A DNA stretch of 64,000 nt, from the NCBI GenBank assembly GCA_910577325.1, contig CAJTMR010000006.1:62001-126000 (forward strand), in the 5' to 3' direction. Made by a program: the position numbers and the translations under genes. Shown one piece after another: positions 9,288 through 17,998 of the stretch; the stretch's first letter is position 1, and the number at the start of each line of letters is the position of its first letter. Source of the DNA: an uncultured Parabacteroides sp. (GTDB taxonomy: Bacteria > Bacteroidota > Bacteroidia > Bacteroidales > Tannerellaceae). The notes under the pieces were generated by a model, which saw only the letters and a program-made list of their open reading frames with translations, was not told the origin of the DNA and did no database searches.

Positions 9288-10820
9288 GTGAAAATCAACA
9301 GACGTGATTTTATCAAAACAGGAGGAATGGTTATGCTTGGATCATTAGCGGCTCCCGCATTCTTAGGAAGTTGTGCCGGAAACGGAGCAGATCAGGCCAC
9401 CGGTATCTCATTCGCTCAGAACCATTTTGGTGTCAGTGAAAGCGACATGAAGAAAGTGCTGGCGGCAGCACTCGAAAAAGGCGGCGATTATGCCGATCTT
9501 TTCTTTGAACATTCCTACCGAAATAACATCGGATTGCAGGACGGAGCCGTAAACCGCGCTTCCTCCAATATCGATTTCGGTATGGGCGTACGCGTATTGG
9601 CCGGCGACCAGACCGGTTATGCGTATGTGGAAAACGTGACGCTCGACGAGATGCTGAAAGCAGCCCGCACGGCAGCCCGTATCGCAACCGGTTCGGCAGG
9701 CAAAGCTCCGGCAGCCCTGACAGAGGAACCGATCATAAATAATTATTACGGGGTGCAGACTCCCTGGGACGAACTTGCCGTAAACGCAAAGACCCCGTAT
9801 CTCCAAAAACTGAACGACCAGATTTTCGCGCTCGACAAACGGGTACACAAGGTAATGGCTTCATTAGGAGACACGACTTCACACATCTTGTTCTGCAATT
9901 CCGAAGGACAGATGTACTACGACTACCGCCCGATGGTGACGTTAAGCGCTGTCTGTATCATGGAGGACAACGGGAAGATCGAAAATTCGTATGCATCCCG
10001 TGCTTTCCGTATGGGAGCCGAATTCCTGACAGACGACATCATTGCCGAGGTTGCGAAAGAGGCAGTGGAAAAGACATCCATCCTGTTCCAGGCCATCAAA
10101 CCTAAAGGAGGAGAAATGCCGGTCGTAATGGGTGCAGGAGGTTCCGGAATCTTGTTGCACGAAGCAATCGGGCATGCTTTCGAAGCCGACTTCAACCGCA
10201 AGAATACGTCCATCTTCTCCGATCAACTGAACAAAAAGGTTTGTAACGAGCATATCAACGTGGTGGACGACGGCACGATTCCTTTCAACCGAGGTTCTGT
10301 CAATATCGACGACGAAGGCATCGCCGGACAAAAGACTTACATCGTGAAAGAGGGTGTACTGACCAGCTACCTGCACGACCGTATCAGCGCCAAGCATTAC
10401 GGTATTCCGTCAACGGGCAACGGCCGCCGCGAATCATTCCGCCAGATGCCGATCCCGCGTATGCGTGCCACCTACATGGAAGCCGGAAACGTGACGGAAG
10501 AAGAAATGATCTCGACCGTGAAGAAAGGTATCTATGCCTCCAGCTTCACCAACGGGCAGGTACAGATCGGCGCGGGTGACTTCACCTTCTTCGTGAAAGA
10601 CGGTTACCTGATCGAGAACGGTAAACTGACACAGCCGATCAAGGATATCAATATCATCGGTAACGGGCCGCGTGCGTTGGCCGATATCACGATGGTCGGC
10701 AGCAATTACAAGATGGATAACGGCACTTGGACATGTGGCAAGGACGGACAATCCTGCCCGGTAACCTGCGGTATGCCGTCAGCCTTAGTCAGCAAACTTA
10801 CAGTAGGAGGAGAAAACTAA
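9288..10820 (+). CDS. tldD: TldD-family metalloprotease with an export signal
   Basis: A 510-residue TldD subunit with a GTG start at 9288. The zinc motif HEAIGHAFEAD (HExxxH, about residue 288) is intact, and the C-terminal PmbA/TldD fold is complete. TldD/TldE heterodimers degrade unfolded or leader peptides and mature some ribosomal peptides. Odd: the N-terminus MKINRRDFIKTGGMVMLGS looks like a twin-arginine signal, followed by a possible lipobox LGSC at about residues 27-30, so this copy may be exported, whereas classical TldD is cytosolic. The gene for the partner follows 70 bp downstream. Confidence 0.9.
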   Translation: MKINRRDFIKTGGMVMLGSLAAPAFLGSCAGNGADQATGISFAQNHFGVSESDMKKVLAAALEKGGDYADLFFEHSYRNNIGLQDGAVNRASSNIDFGMGVRVLAGDQTGYAYVENVTLDEMLKAARTAARIATGSAGKAPAALTEEPIINNYYGVQTPWDELAVNAKTPYLQKLNDQIFALDKRVHKVMASLGDTTSHILFCNSEGQMYYDYRPMVTLSAVCIMEDNGKIENSYASRAFRMGAEFLTDDIIAEVAKEAVEKTSILFQAIKPKGGEMPVVMGAGGSGILLHEAIGHAFEADFNRKNTSIFSDQLNKKVCNEHINVVDDGTIPFNRGSVNIDDEGIAGQKTYIVKEGVLTSYLHDRISAKHYGIPSTGNGRRESFRQMPIPRMRATYMEAGNVTEEEMISTVKKGIYASSFTNGQVQIGAGDFTFFVKDGYLIENGKLTQPIKDINIIGNGPRALADITMVGSNYKMDNGTWTCGKDGQSCPVTCGMPSALVSKLTVGGEN

Positions 10821-10825
10821 AAAAG

Positions 10826-10868
10826 ATTTATGATTTATGCGCTGTCCACACACCCATAAATCATAAAT
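10826..10868. repeat. 14-bp perfect inverted repeat between tldD and pmbA
   Basis: ATTTATGATTTATG (10826-10839) and CATAAATCATAAAT (10855-10868) are perfect inverted copies around a 15-base loop; a further direct copy of ATAAATCATAAATCAT follows at about 10871-10884. A related AT-rich string (AATCATAAATTATAAATCAA) lies before tldD at about 9257-9277. These look like a small intergenic repeat family rather than a terminator, as no T-run follows. Confidence 0.55.
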
Positions 10869-10890
10869 TATAAATCATAAATCATTAGAC

Positions 10891-12210
10891 ATGATAACGA
10901 ACGAAAATAAAAAGCTGGCTCAGTGGGCCATGGAATTTGCCCTGAAAAACGGCTGCCAGGCCTCACGCGTAAGTATCTATAACGGGTCGAGCAGTTCTTT
11001 TGAAATACGCGACATGAAGATGGACCGTTTGCAGCAGGCATCGGAAAACAGCTTGGTGATCCATCTGTTTGTGGACGGGCGTTTCGGCTCCTTCTCCACA
11101 AACCGCCTGGACAAAAAGGAACTGGAAGGTTTCATCCGTAACGGAATCGCTTCCACCCGCTTCTTGGCGGAAGACAAGGCACGAACGTTGCCCGACGCTT
11201 CCCTCTATTACAAAGGAGGAGGTGCCGACCTGCAACTGATTGATCCGAAATTCGACTCGATCCAGCCGGACGATAAAGTGGCGCTGGCCATGAACGTCTG
11301 CAACGAAATGATGGAGAAAGACGCCCGTATCATCTCGGCCAATTCATCCTACAGCGACGAAAAGGATTTCAAATATATGGTTGCCAGCAACGGCTTCGAA
11401 GGGGAAACTTCCGGCTCTTCTTTCAGCCTGGTTGCCAGCGTAAGCATCAAAGGCGAAGGGGATGCCCGCCCGGAATCTTACTGGTATGACTCTTCCCTCT
11501 ACTACGATACGCTGGTCAAGGAAGGCCTGGGGGCAAAGGCTCTGGAACGTGTCATGCGTAAACTGGGACAGAAAAAGGTCGCCTCAGGCAAGTACCAGAT
11601 GGTTGTGGACAATATGAACTCCTCCCGCCTGCTCTCTCCGGTAATCGACGCGCTGTACGGTTCTTCCATCCAGCAGAAGAACTCTTTCCTGCTCGATAAA
11701 ATCGACCGGAAAGTATTGGGTGACCGCCTGACGATCATCGACGAACCGCATACGGTGGGTGCATCCGGCGCCCGCTATTTCGACGGCGAAGGTGTAGCGA
11801 CAAAGCGCATGCCTGTGTTTGAAAACGGTATCCTGAAAACCTATTATATCGATACCTATTCAGCCAACAAGATGGATATGAAACAAACGATCGCCTCCCC
11901 TTCCATCCTGACCATGCAGATGGGAAACAAAGACACGGACGGTCTGATCGCATCTGTTGACAGAGGTATTCTGGTAACGGGTTTCAACGGCGGTAACAGC
12001 AACAGTACGACCGGTGACTTCTCCTACGGCGTGGAAGGGTTCCTGATTGAAAAAGGCAAACTGACGCAGCCCATCTCCGAAATGAACGCAACAGGCAACA
12101 TGATCTCCTTATGGAGCAATTTAGCCGAGGTCGGCAACGACCCGCGCACGTTCTCCAGTTGGCGTGTTCCTTCGTTAATATTCGACGGGGTCGATTTTAG
12201 CGGACTATAA
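10891..12210 (+). CDS. pmbA: PmbA/TldE-family partner of TldD
   Basis: A 439-residue protein of the PmbA/TldE family. It lacks the HExxxH zinc motif, as expected for the non-catalytic TldE subunit, and ends in the conserved SFSYGVEGFLIEKGKLTQPI-type region (seen here as DFSYGVEGFLIEKGKLTQPI). Unlike the upstream TldD it has no signal peptide: the N-terminus is MITNENKKLAQWAMEFALKN. Cotranscribed with tldD. A perfect terminator hairpin follows 10 bases after the stop. Confidence 0.9.
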   Translation: MITNENKKLAQWAMEFALKNGCQASRVSIYNGSSSSFEIRDMKMDRLQQASENSLVIHLFVDGRFGSFSTNRLDKKELEGFIRNGIASTRFLAEDKARTLPDASLYYKGGGADLQLIDPKFDSIQPDDKVALAMNVCNEMMEKDARIISANSSYSDEKDFKYMVASNGFEGETSGSSFSLVASVSIKGEGDARPESYWYDSSLYYDTLVKEGLGAKALERVMRKLGQKKVASGKYQMVVDNMNSSRLLSPVIDALYGSSIQQKNSFLLDKIDRKVLGDRLTIIDEPHTVGASGARYFDGEGVATKRMPVFENGILKTYYIDTYSANKMDMKQTIASPSILTMQMGNKDTDGLIASVDRGILVTGFNGGNSNSTTGDFSYGVEGFLIEKGKLTQPISEMNATGNMISLWSNLAEVGNDPRTFSSWRVPSLIFDGVDFSGL

Positions 12211-12219
12211 GAGACAAAT

Positions 12220-12259
12220 CTTACCCAAGTTTACGGACATCAACGTATTCTTGGGTAAG
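12220..12259. terminator. Terminator hairpin between convergent genes
   Basis: CTTACCCAAG (12220-12229) and CTTGGGTAAG (12250-12259) form a perfect 10-bp stem with a 20-base loop. It lies between pmbA (plus) and the DUF5715-like gene (minus) and may serve both. Confidence 0.6.
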
Positions 12260-12283
12260 TTCGTGTAAGCCGTTGCGTTCATA

Positions 12284-12949
12284 TTACTTTTCCCTGACGG
12301 TTATATGAAAACAACCCTGTTTGCGTTCATGCTTGACATAGCAACGCTCTTCCCGCTTCAAGTCTCTCAAGACCATTGCCAACACCATCTTCAACCGGTC
12401 TTTGTCTATATTCAAGGTATCGCTTTCGTCTACTTTAGTATAGCGAGCCCAGGAAACATCAAAAGTCGTTCCGTAGCGGTGGGCCGAGTTGTGGGAAGAG
12501 TTGGTATTTCTTTTCTTCAGGTTCTTGACATCATCGACCGTACGGGTGACACTGGTCACCTTGACTTTATAGATCGAAGCATTCAGATTGCGTAAGGAAT
12601 CCTGAAAATTATGTCCGATATCTTCCAACAACTGTGCTGCCGAAGGGATCAGATACGGGATGGAATGCGTCAGCTTTTCCACTTCATAATATTCGTTGGT
12701 TTCGATCTCCCGCATCTCTTTTTTCACATTCTCCGCTTCTTCACGGTCCGAAGCAGGGTTGATACCGATACGTTTCGCTTCGGCCAGATGCACATCGTTC
12801 AGATCTTTGAAATCCCGGTTATAGCTTCCGTTATACCAGATACGTTTCAACTCTCCGCGTTCTTCCTTTTTTCCACAAGACGAACACACCACTGCCACCG
12901 AGCAAGCAGCCACTATCAACCGAATATCAGATACTATCTTTTTCATCAT
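12284..12949 (-). CDS. DUF5715-like lipoprotein with peptidase M15-type motif
   Basis: About 221 residues from the start chosen at 12949 (MMKKIVSDIRL); an upstream in-frame start at 12979 would add ten residues ahead of the signal peptide. Lipobox VCSSC near residue 23 gives a lipoprotein. The segment SSHNSAHRYGTTFDVSWARY (about 150-169) resembles the SxHxxGxAxD zinc site of D-Ala-D-Ala carboxypeptidases and dipeptidases, and a late His sits in CFHITVREK at the C-terminus, where the family places its third ligand. I read it as a wall-related metallopeptidase relative; activity is inferred. Confidence 0.75.
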   Translation of the reverse strand: MMKKIVSDIRLIVAACSVAVVCSSCGKKEERGELKRIWYNGSYNRDFKDLNDVHLAEAKRIGINPASDREEAENVKKEMREIETNEYYEVEKLTHSIPYLIPSAAQLLEDIGHNFQDSLRNLNASIYKVKVTSVTRTVDDVKNLKKRNTNSSHNSAHRYGTTFDVSWARYTKVDESDTLNIDKDRLKMVLAMVLRDLKREERCYVKHERKQGCFHITVREK

Positions 12950-13256
12950 TTCTCTTTTAACGGAAACAAAAGTAACCAAGATTCACTGATTTCAAAATAT
13001 TTATGACTATTTTTATGAATCCGGATATTAACTAAACAATGAGTATGTATGGGTTACGGACGAACGGATCGAAATCCATGCCGTTTGGGATTGCCGCTAG
13101 GAAGGGCGGCGCCTGCAAGAAATGTTCAAATAATCTTCATGAAGAGACAACAAAATACCTCACAATTTATTTTTACATAAAGAATATTACTAATTTTGTC
13201 TGCCTGAACGAGAATGGCAGAAAATTCGCGACTAAGGCAGAACTAAAACGAATTGA

Positions 13257-14258
13257 ATGATTGAACGAATTTATATTCTTGAGAGCGTAGATCCTGTTAT
13301 ATTCTACGGAGTAAACAATGTCAACATGCAATTGATCAAGACATTGTTCCCCAAATTGCGCATTGTGGCAAGGGGAAATGTGATGAAAGTGATCGGAGAC
13401 GAAGACGAATCGGAACTCTTTCTCAAGAAAATCCGCGAGGTAGAGAAATATTGTGAGGAATTCAACTCGCTGAGCGAAGACATCATACTGGACATCATCA
13501 AAGGCAAAGCCCCGGTGATCGCCAAGCAAGAGAACCTGATCATCCACGGGATGAACGGCAAGCCGATCGTCGCCCGCACGGAAAACCAGCAACGCCTTGT
13601 CAAAGCATTCGAAGAAAACGACCTCGTCTTTGCCACAGGCCCCGCCGGGACAGGTAAGACATTCGTAGCCATCGCCCTTGCCGTCAAGGCTCTAAAAAAC
13701 AAAGAAATCCGCAAGATCATCCTGAGCCGCCCCGCCGTGGAAGCCGGCGAAAAGTTAGGTTTCCTCCCCGGCGAAATGAAGGATAAGCTCGACCCCTATC
13801 TCCAACCCTTGTATGACGCCCTGCAGGATATGGTTCCCGGAGCCAAGCTGAAGGAATACATGGAGAACAACGTGATACAGATCGCCCCCCTCGCCTTCAT
13901 GCGCGGACGGACGCTGAACGACGCGGTCATCATCCTCGACGAAGCCCAGAACACGACGACACACCAGATCAAGATGTTCCTCACCCGCCTCGGAATGAAT
14001 GCCAAGATGATCATTACCGGCGACGTGACGCAGATCGACCTGCCGCCCACAGCAACCTCCGGACTCGTGCAGGCCATGCAAATCCTGAAAGATGTAAAAG
14101 GGATCGGCAAGATCGAGTTCGAGAAAAAGGACATCGTCCGCCATAAGCTCGTCCAACGCATCGTAGAAGCCTACGACAAGTTCGACAGCAAGCACCCCCG
14201 CAAGGGAGGCTCGCGAACCGTCCTCCCCGATAACCCAAAAGAAGAAGCAAACTATTAA
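13257..14258 (+). CDS. PhoH-family ATPase
   Basis: A 333-residue PhoH/YbeZ-like protein. The Walker A motif GPAGTGKT is at about residues 128-135, Walker B VIILDEAQN at about 222-230, and the family segment RPAVEAGEKLGFLPGEMKDK about 162-181. An N-terminal KH-like part precedes it (residues 1-80). PhoH proteins are RNA-linked ATPases that act with the YbeY RNase. A -7 box TAATTTTG lies at 13191-13198, 59 bases upstream. The 277-bp gap before it (12980-13256) shows nothing else I can name. First gene of a run of core genes phoH-purC-menG-aroE. Confidence 0.93.
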   Translation: MIERIYILESVDPVIFYGVNNVNMQLIKTLFPKLRIVARGNVMKVIGDEDESELFLKKIREVEKYCEEFNSLSEDIILDIIKGKAPVIAKQENLIIHGMNGKPIVARTENQQRLVKAFEENDLVFATGPAGTGKTFVAIALAVKALKNKEIRKIILSRPAVEAGEKLGFLPGEMKDKLDPYLQPLYDALQDMVPGAKLKEYMENNVIQIAPLAFMRGRTLNDAVIILDEAQNTTTHQIKMFLTRLGMNAKMIITGDVTQIDLPPTATSGLVQAMQILKDVKGIGKIEFEKKDIVRHKLVQRIVEAYDKFDSKHPRKGGSRTVLPDNPKEEANY

Positions 14259-14301
14259 TAACAGTCAGGACGCCTTATAAGCGTCCCATAAAAACAAAGA
14301 T

Positions 14302-15249
14302 ATGAAGAAGGCATTAACAAAAACAGACTTCAATTTCCCCGGACAGAAGAGTGTCTACCACGGTAAAGTACGCGACGTGTACAACATCAACGACGACGTA
14401 TTGGTGATGGTCGCAACAGACCGTATCTCGGCATTCGACGTGGTCTTGCCGGAAGGTATCCCCTACAAAGGACAGATGTTGAATCAGATCGCCGCCAAAT
14501 TCCTGGACGCGACTACCGACATCTGCCCGAACTGGAAACTGGCCACCCCCGACCCGATGGTGACCGTAGGCGTGATGTGCCAGGGATTCCCGGTTGAAAT
14601 GATCGTACGCGGCTACCTCTGCGGAAGCGCATGGCGTGCTTATAAGAGCGGCGTACGCGAAATCTGCGGTGTGAAACTGCCGGAAGGCATGCGTGAAAAC
14701 GAACGTTTCCCCGAACCGATCGTCACCCCCACGACCAAGGCCGAGATCGGCGAACACGATGCCGACATCTCCAAAGAAGAAATCCTGGCCAAGGGTCTGG
14801 CTACTCCCGAAGAATACGAACTGCTGGAAAAATACACGCTCGCCCTCTTCAAACGCGGCACGGAAATCGCAGCCGAACGCGGCCTGATCCTTGTCGACAC
14901 GAAGTACGAATTCGGCAAACACGACGGCAAGATCTACCTGATGGACGAAATCCACACGCCGGACTCTTCCCGCTACTTCTACAGCGAAGGCTACGAAGAA
15001 CGTTTTGCTAAAGGCGAACCGCAGAAGCAACTTTCAAAAGAGTTCGTACGCGAATGGTTGATGGAAAACGACTTCCAGGGCAAGGAGGGCCAGACGGTCC
15101 CCGAAATGACCCCGGCCATCGTGGAAGGCATCAGCGAACGCTATATCGAACTGTATGAACACATCACAGGCGAGAAGTTCGAAAAAGGCGACACAGACAA
15201 CCTCCTTTCGCGTATCGAAAAGAACGTAACCGAATATCTCAACAAATAA
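14302..15249 (+). CDS. purC: Phosphoribosylaminoimidazole-succinocarboxamide synthase (SAICAR synthetase)
   Basis: A 315-residue enzyme of purine synthesis that joins aspartate to CAIR using ATP. Seen in the sequence: the N-terminal GKVRDVYNI nucleotide loop (residues about 20-28), [32 protein letters not shown], and [13 protein letters not shown] near residue 215. This is the longer form common in Bacteroidetes (E. coli PurC is about 237 residues). It starts 43 bp after phoH. Confidence 0.96.
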   Translation: MKKALTKTDFNFPGQKSVYHGKVRDVYNINDDVLVMVATDRISAFDVVLPEGIPYKGQMLNQIAAKFLDATTDICPNWKLATPDPMVTVGVMCQGFPVEMIVRGYLCGSAWRAYKSGVREICGVKLPEGMRENERFPEPIVTPTTKAEIGEHDADISKEEILAKGLATPEEYELLEKYTLALFKRGTEIAAERGLILVDTKYEFGKHDGKIYLMDEIHTPDSSRYFYSEGYEERFAKGEPQKQLSKEFVREWLMENDFQGKEGQTVPEMTPAIVEGISERYIELYEHITGEKFEKGDTDNLLSRIEKNVTEYLNK

Positions 15250-15260
15250 GATAAACAGAC

Positions 15261-16001
15261 ATGGCGAAGTACGGTTCGGAACAGATTCTACCTTACAACA
15301 ACGAGGAGCACAAAACGACACAAGTCAGGCGCATGTTTGACTCCATCGCCGGTACATACGATCAACTGAACCATACGCTCTCGCTGGGTATCGACAAAAT
15401 ATGGCGCAGGAAAGGGATCGCTTTCCTGCGTCCTTTCTCTCCCGCCTCGATCCTCGACATTGCCACAGGTACGGGCGACCTGGCCATTTCCATGCACCGC
15501 CGCCTGAAAGCGGACCGCATCATCGGGGCCGACATCTCGGAGGGCATGATGGAAGTCGGACGGCAGAAAGTCGCCAGTGCGGGATTGTCGGACCACATCT
15601 CGTTCGAATACCAGGACTGCACGGCGCTGACCTATCCGGACAACACGTTCGACGCCGTCACCGCCGCATTCGGAGTACGCAACTTCGAAAACATAGAACA
15701 AGGGATCGCCGAGATGTACCGGGTCCTGAAACCGGGCGGGCATCTGATGATCCTGGAGCTGTCCTCACCTGAACATTTCCCGATGAAACAACTCTACAAC
15801 CTCTATTCCAAAATCGTGATCCCCACCGTCGGACGCCTTCTTTCAAAAGAACATACGGCCTATAGCTACCTGCCGGCCTCCATACGGGTCGTTCCGCAAG
15901 GGAAAGTCATGACCGACCTGCTCAGCCGGGTCGGTTTCAATGAGGCACGTTCAAAAACCTTTACTTTCGGCATTTGTTCGTTATATACGGGCAGCAAATA
16001 A
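15261..16001 (+). CDS. ubiE: Demethylmenaquinone methyltransferase
   Basis: A 246-residue UbiE/MenG class I methyltransferase that adds the C-methyl group to demethylmenaquinone, the last step of menaquinone synthesis. The SAM-binding motif [15 protein letters not shown] is at about residues 66-80, followed by [20 protein letters not shown] near 136-155, a UbiE signature. As Bacteroidales make menaquinone and not ubiquinone, menG is the equivalent name. Only 11 bp after purC. Confidence 0.94.
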   Translation: MAKYGSEQILPYNNEEHKTTQVRRMFDSIAGTYDQLNHTLSLGIDKIWRRKGIAFLRPFSPASILDIATGTGDLAISMHRRLKADRIIGADISEGMMEVGRQKVASAGLSDHISFEYQDCTALTYPDNTFDAVTAAFGVRNFENIEQGIAEMYRVLKPGGHLMILELSSPEHFPMKQLYNLYSKIVIPTVGRLLSKEHTAYSYLPASIRVVPQGKVMTDLLSRVGFNEARSKTFTFGICSLYTGSK

Positions 16002-16027
16002 ACATTAATCATCTTAATTTACAGGTC

Positions 16028-16768
16028 ATGCAAAAATATGGTTTAATAGGATACCCCCTCGGACACTCTTTTTCAAAGAACTACTTCAACCAGAAGTTCG
16101 AATCCGAGAAAATCGATGCAACTTATCTGAACTTCGAGATCCCGAACATCAAAGATCTGAAGACTGTATTAAAAGAAAACCCCGAGTTGAACGGTCTGAA
16201 CGTCACCATCCCCTACAAGGAACAAGTCATTCCCTACTTGGATGACCTGGACGAGGACGCCCGCCTGATCGGAGCCGTCAACGTCATCAAATTCACGAAA
16301 GGACTCTTCGGCAAAAGGCTGAAAGGCTACAACTCCGACATCATCGGTTTCAAGCGCTCCATCGAACCGCTCTTAAAGGAGACACATCGCAAGGCCCTCA
16401 TCCTGGGAACGGGAGGCGCTTCGAAAGCTGTATTTCAAGGTCTCAAACAATTAGGCGTAGGTGCGACATTGGTTTCCCGCAAACCGAAAGAATTCTGCAT
16501 CACCTACGAAGAAATCACTCCCAAAACAATGGAGCAATACACCGTTATTGTCAATACGACACCATTAGGCATGTTTCCAAACATCAATGCCTGCCCCGAC
16601 ATCCCCTACGACCTGCTCACCGCAGACCATCTGTTGTACGACCTCCTGTACAACCCGGATGAAACACTCTTCATGAAGAAAGGGAAAGAAAAAGGAGCCG
16701 TCGTCAAGAACGGTCTCGAAATGCTCTTGCTACAAGCGTTCGCGGCCTGGGATATCTGGCTGAAATAA
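16028..16768 (+). CDS. aroE: Shikimate dehydrogenase
   Basis: A 246-residue NADP-dependent shikimate dehydrogenase (3-dehydroshikimate to shikimate) of the aromatic amino acid pathway. The start MQKYGLIGYPLGHSFSKNYF at 16028 is chosen because the family begins with this substrate-binding SxS segment. The catalytic Lys is in NVTIPYKEQV (about 61-70), Asn-Asp sites in GYNSDIIGF, and the dinucleotide loop is GTGGASKAV (about 125-133). Overlap-free, 26 bp after menG. Confidence 0.94.
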   Translation: MQKYGLIGYPLGHSFSKNYFNQKFESEKIDATYLNFEIPNIKDLKTVLKENPELNGLNVTIPYKEQVIPYLDDLDEDARLIGAVNVIKFTKGLFGKRLKGYNSDIIGFKRSIEPLLKETHRKALILGTGGASKAVFQGLKQLGVGATLVSRKPKEFCITYEEITPKTMEQYTVIVNTTPLGMFPNINACPDIPYDLLTADHLLYDLLYNPDETLFMKKGKEKGAVVKNGLEMLLLQAFAAWDIWLK

Positions 16769-16808
16769 AGCACGGCCTTGCGGACAGTTCCCGATATCAG
16801 CAATCAAC

Positions 16809-17426
16809 TCAACTCCGGGTCAATACGAAATCCGGAGTGACGAGGTAGTTCAAGCGGAAAACCGAGCCTTCTTCCGTACGGGTCTCGAAGACGGTGAAAC
16901 TTCCTTCTTCCGCATACGGGAACGGACGGACATGCAGATGGCAAAGGAAGTCAACCCCTTCCTGCCCGACCATCTTAAAAAGCGTCTCTTTCGCACACCA
17001 ATGAAGCAACAGGTGTTCCGTCTCGTGCCCCTTGTCGATAGCCGCTTCTTCTTCGGGGTTCATGAAACGACGGCGTATCTTCAACACCCTTGCAGAACGG
17101 TATTCGATGTCGATGCCGGCGGCCGGGCGATCCTGCAACAAAACAGCGGCATAACCTTTCGTATGGGAGATACTGACATGCAAAGACGAGTCCGAAAGGT
17201 AAGGCGCGCCGTTCGGACGATAGGCGATACGGACCGGGCCACCCGCAAGTTCCTGCAAAAGCACACGGCTGGCAAGCCACTCCCGGCGGCGCGGCTCCGT
17301 ACGGATCGATTCCAACTGCGGGAGATATTCTTCCCCGTTCCGCAAAAGAGAAAAAAGCGCCCCGGAAGATTCCTCGATCTTCCAGATCCCCCACGACGGG
17401 CCGGCATGTTTCATCAAAAGAGGCAT
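16809..17426 (-). CDS. 4'-phosphopantetheinyl transferase (Sfp type)
   Basis: A 205-residue Sfp-like transferase that loads CoA-derived phosphopantetheine on carrier proteins. Motifs: HVSISHTKGYAAVLL, GIDIEY (Mg-binding Asp and Glu), FMNPEEEAAI and WCAKETLFKM. The start at 17426 overlaps the gldD stop in a TAATG arrangement, which implies coupled translation; ATG at 17438 is an alternative. Last gene of the mutY-ssb-gldE-gldD run, an order I know as common in Bacteroidetes. Confidence 0.88.
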   Translation of the reverse strand: MPLLMKHAGPSWGIWKIEESSGALFSLLRNGEEYLPQLESIRTEPRRREWLASRVLLQELAGGPVRIAYRPNGAPYLSDSSLHVSISHTKGYAAVLLQDRPAAGIDIEYRSARVLKIRRRFMNPEEEAAIDKGHETEHLLLHWCAKETLFKMVGQEGVDFLCHLHVRPFPYAEEGSFTVFETRTEEGSVFRLNYLVTPDFVLTRS

Positions 17427-17998
17427 TATTCCTTCCATTTAAAAGATTGGACCAGCTCTACGATATCCTGTGCCAGGTATTGCGTGACAGGAGCCAGCGA
17501 ATCGGCATTCAGGGCACAATCATAGTACAAAGCCCCCCGGAAAAAGCGGGAGACGCTGTCGGTCAACATGAATTGCAACGGCGAAGCGGATTCGCCATCC
17601 AGCATGAAAAGCGAACCATATACCGAAGCTTCCGGATTGCCGTATGCCTGCTCCCTGATCCGGTCCGGATACTTCGCCAGCCGGACAGCCAACGCTCGGC
17701 ATTCCTCTCCCGCCCTTCCCAGCGTAGCCGGAGTGACAGGGAAATAGCTGCAATAAAGCTTCGCGTTCAACTGCGGATAAGAAAGATTGATCCATCCCGC
17801 CGGATTCCCTGCCGGGGGCGACTCCACTTCCGCCCATTTGGAAAGTCTGAATGTATAAGGCAAATCCTCCACCGGAAGGGGCAGGTAGGAAGGGACAGGC
17901 GGCTCGATACGGAAATAGCCGGACGGCTTCGGGGTGTACTCCATACAGGAGGCACACAAGGCCAGCAGCAAAATCCATATCATACCGACAACACGCAT
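17426..17998 (-). CDS. gldD: Gliding-motility lipoprotein GldD
   Basis: A 190-residue lipoprotein with lipobox LCASC at about residues 14-18. The sequence GYFRIEPPVPSYLPL and the C-terminal SVSRFFRGALYYDCALNADS stretch fit the GldD family. In gliding Bacteroidetes it supports the Gld/T9SS machinery; in non-gliding gut species its role is unclear. It starts right after gldE ends (17999) and its stop overlaps the next gene. Confidence 0.88.
   Translation of the reverse strand: MRVVGMIWILLLALCASCMEYTPKPSGYFRIEPPVPSYLPLPVEDLPYTFRLSKWAEVESPPAGNPAGWINLSYPQLNAKLYCSYFPVTPATLGRAGEECRALAVRLAKYPDRIREQAYGNPEASVYGSLFMLDGESASPLQFMLTDSVSRFFRGALYYDCALNADSLAPVTQYLAQDIVELVQSFKWKE

Noticed and set aside
13039..13260. 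73-codon frame before phoH
   Set aside because: It overlaps the phoH promoter, has no recognisable homology and ends on the phoH start; likely chance.
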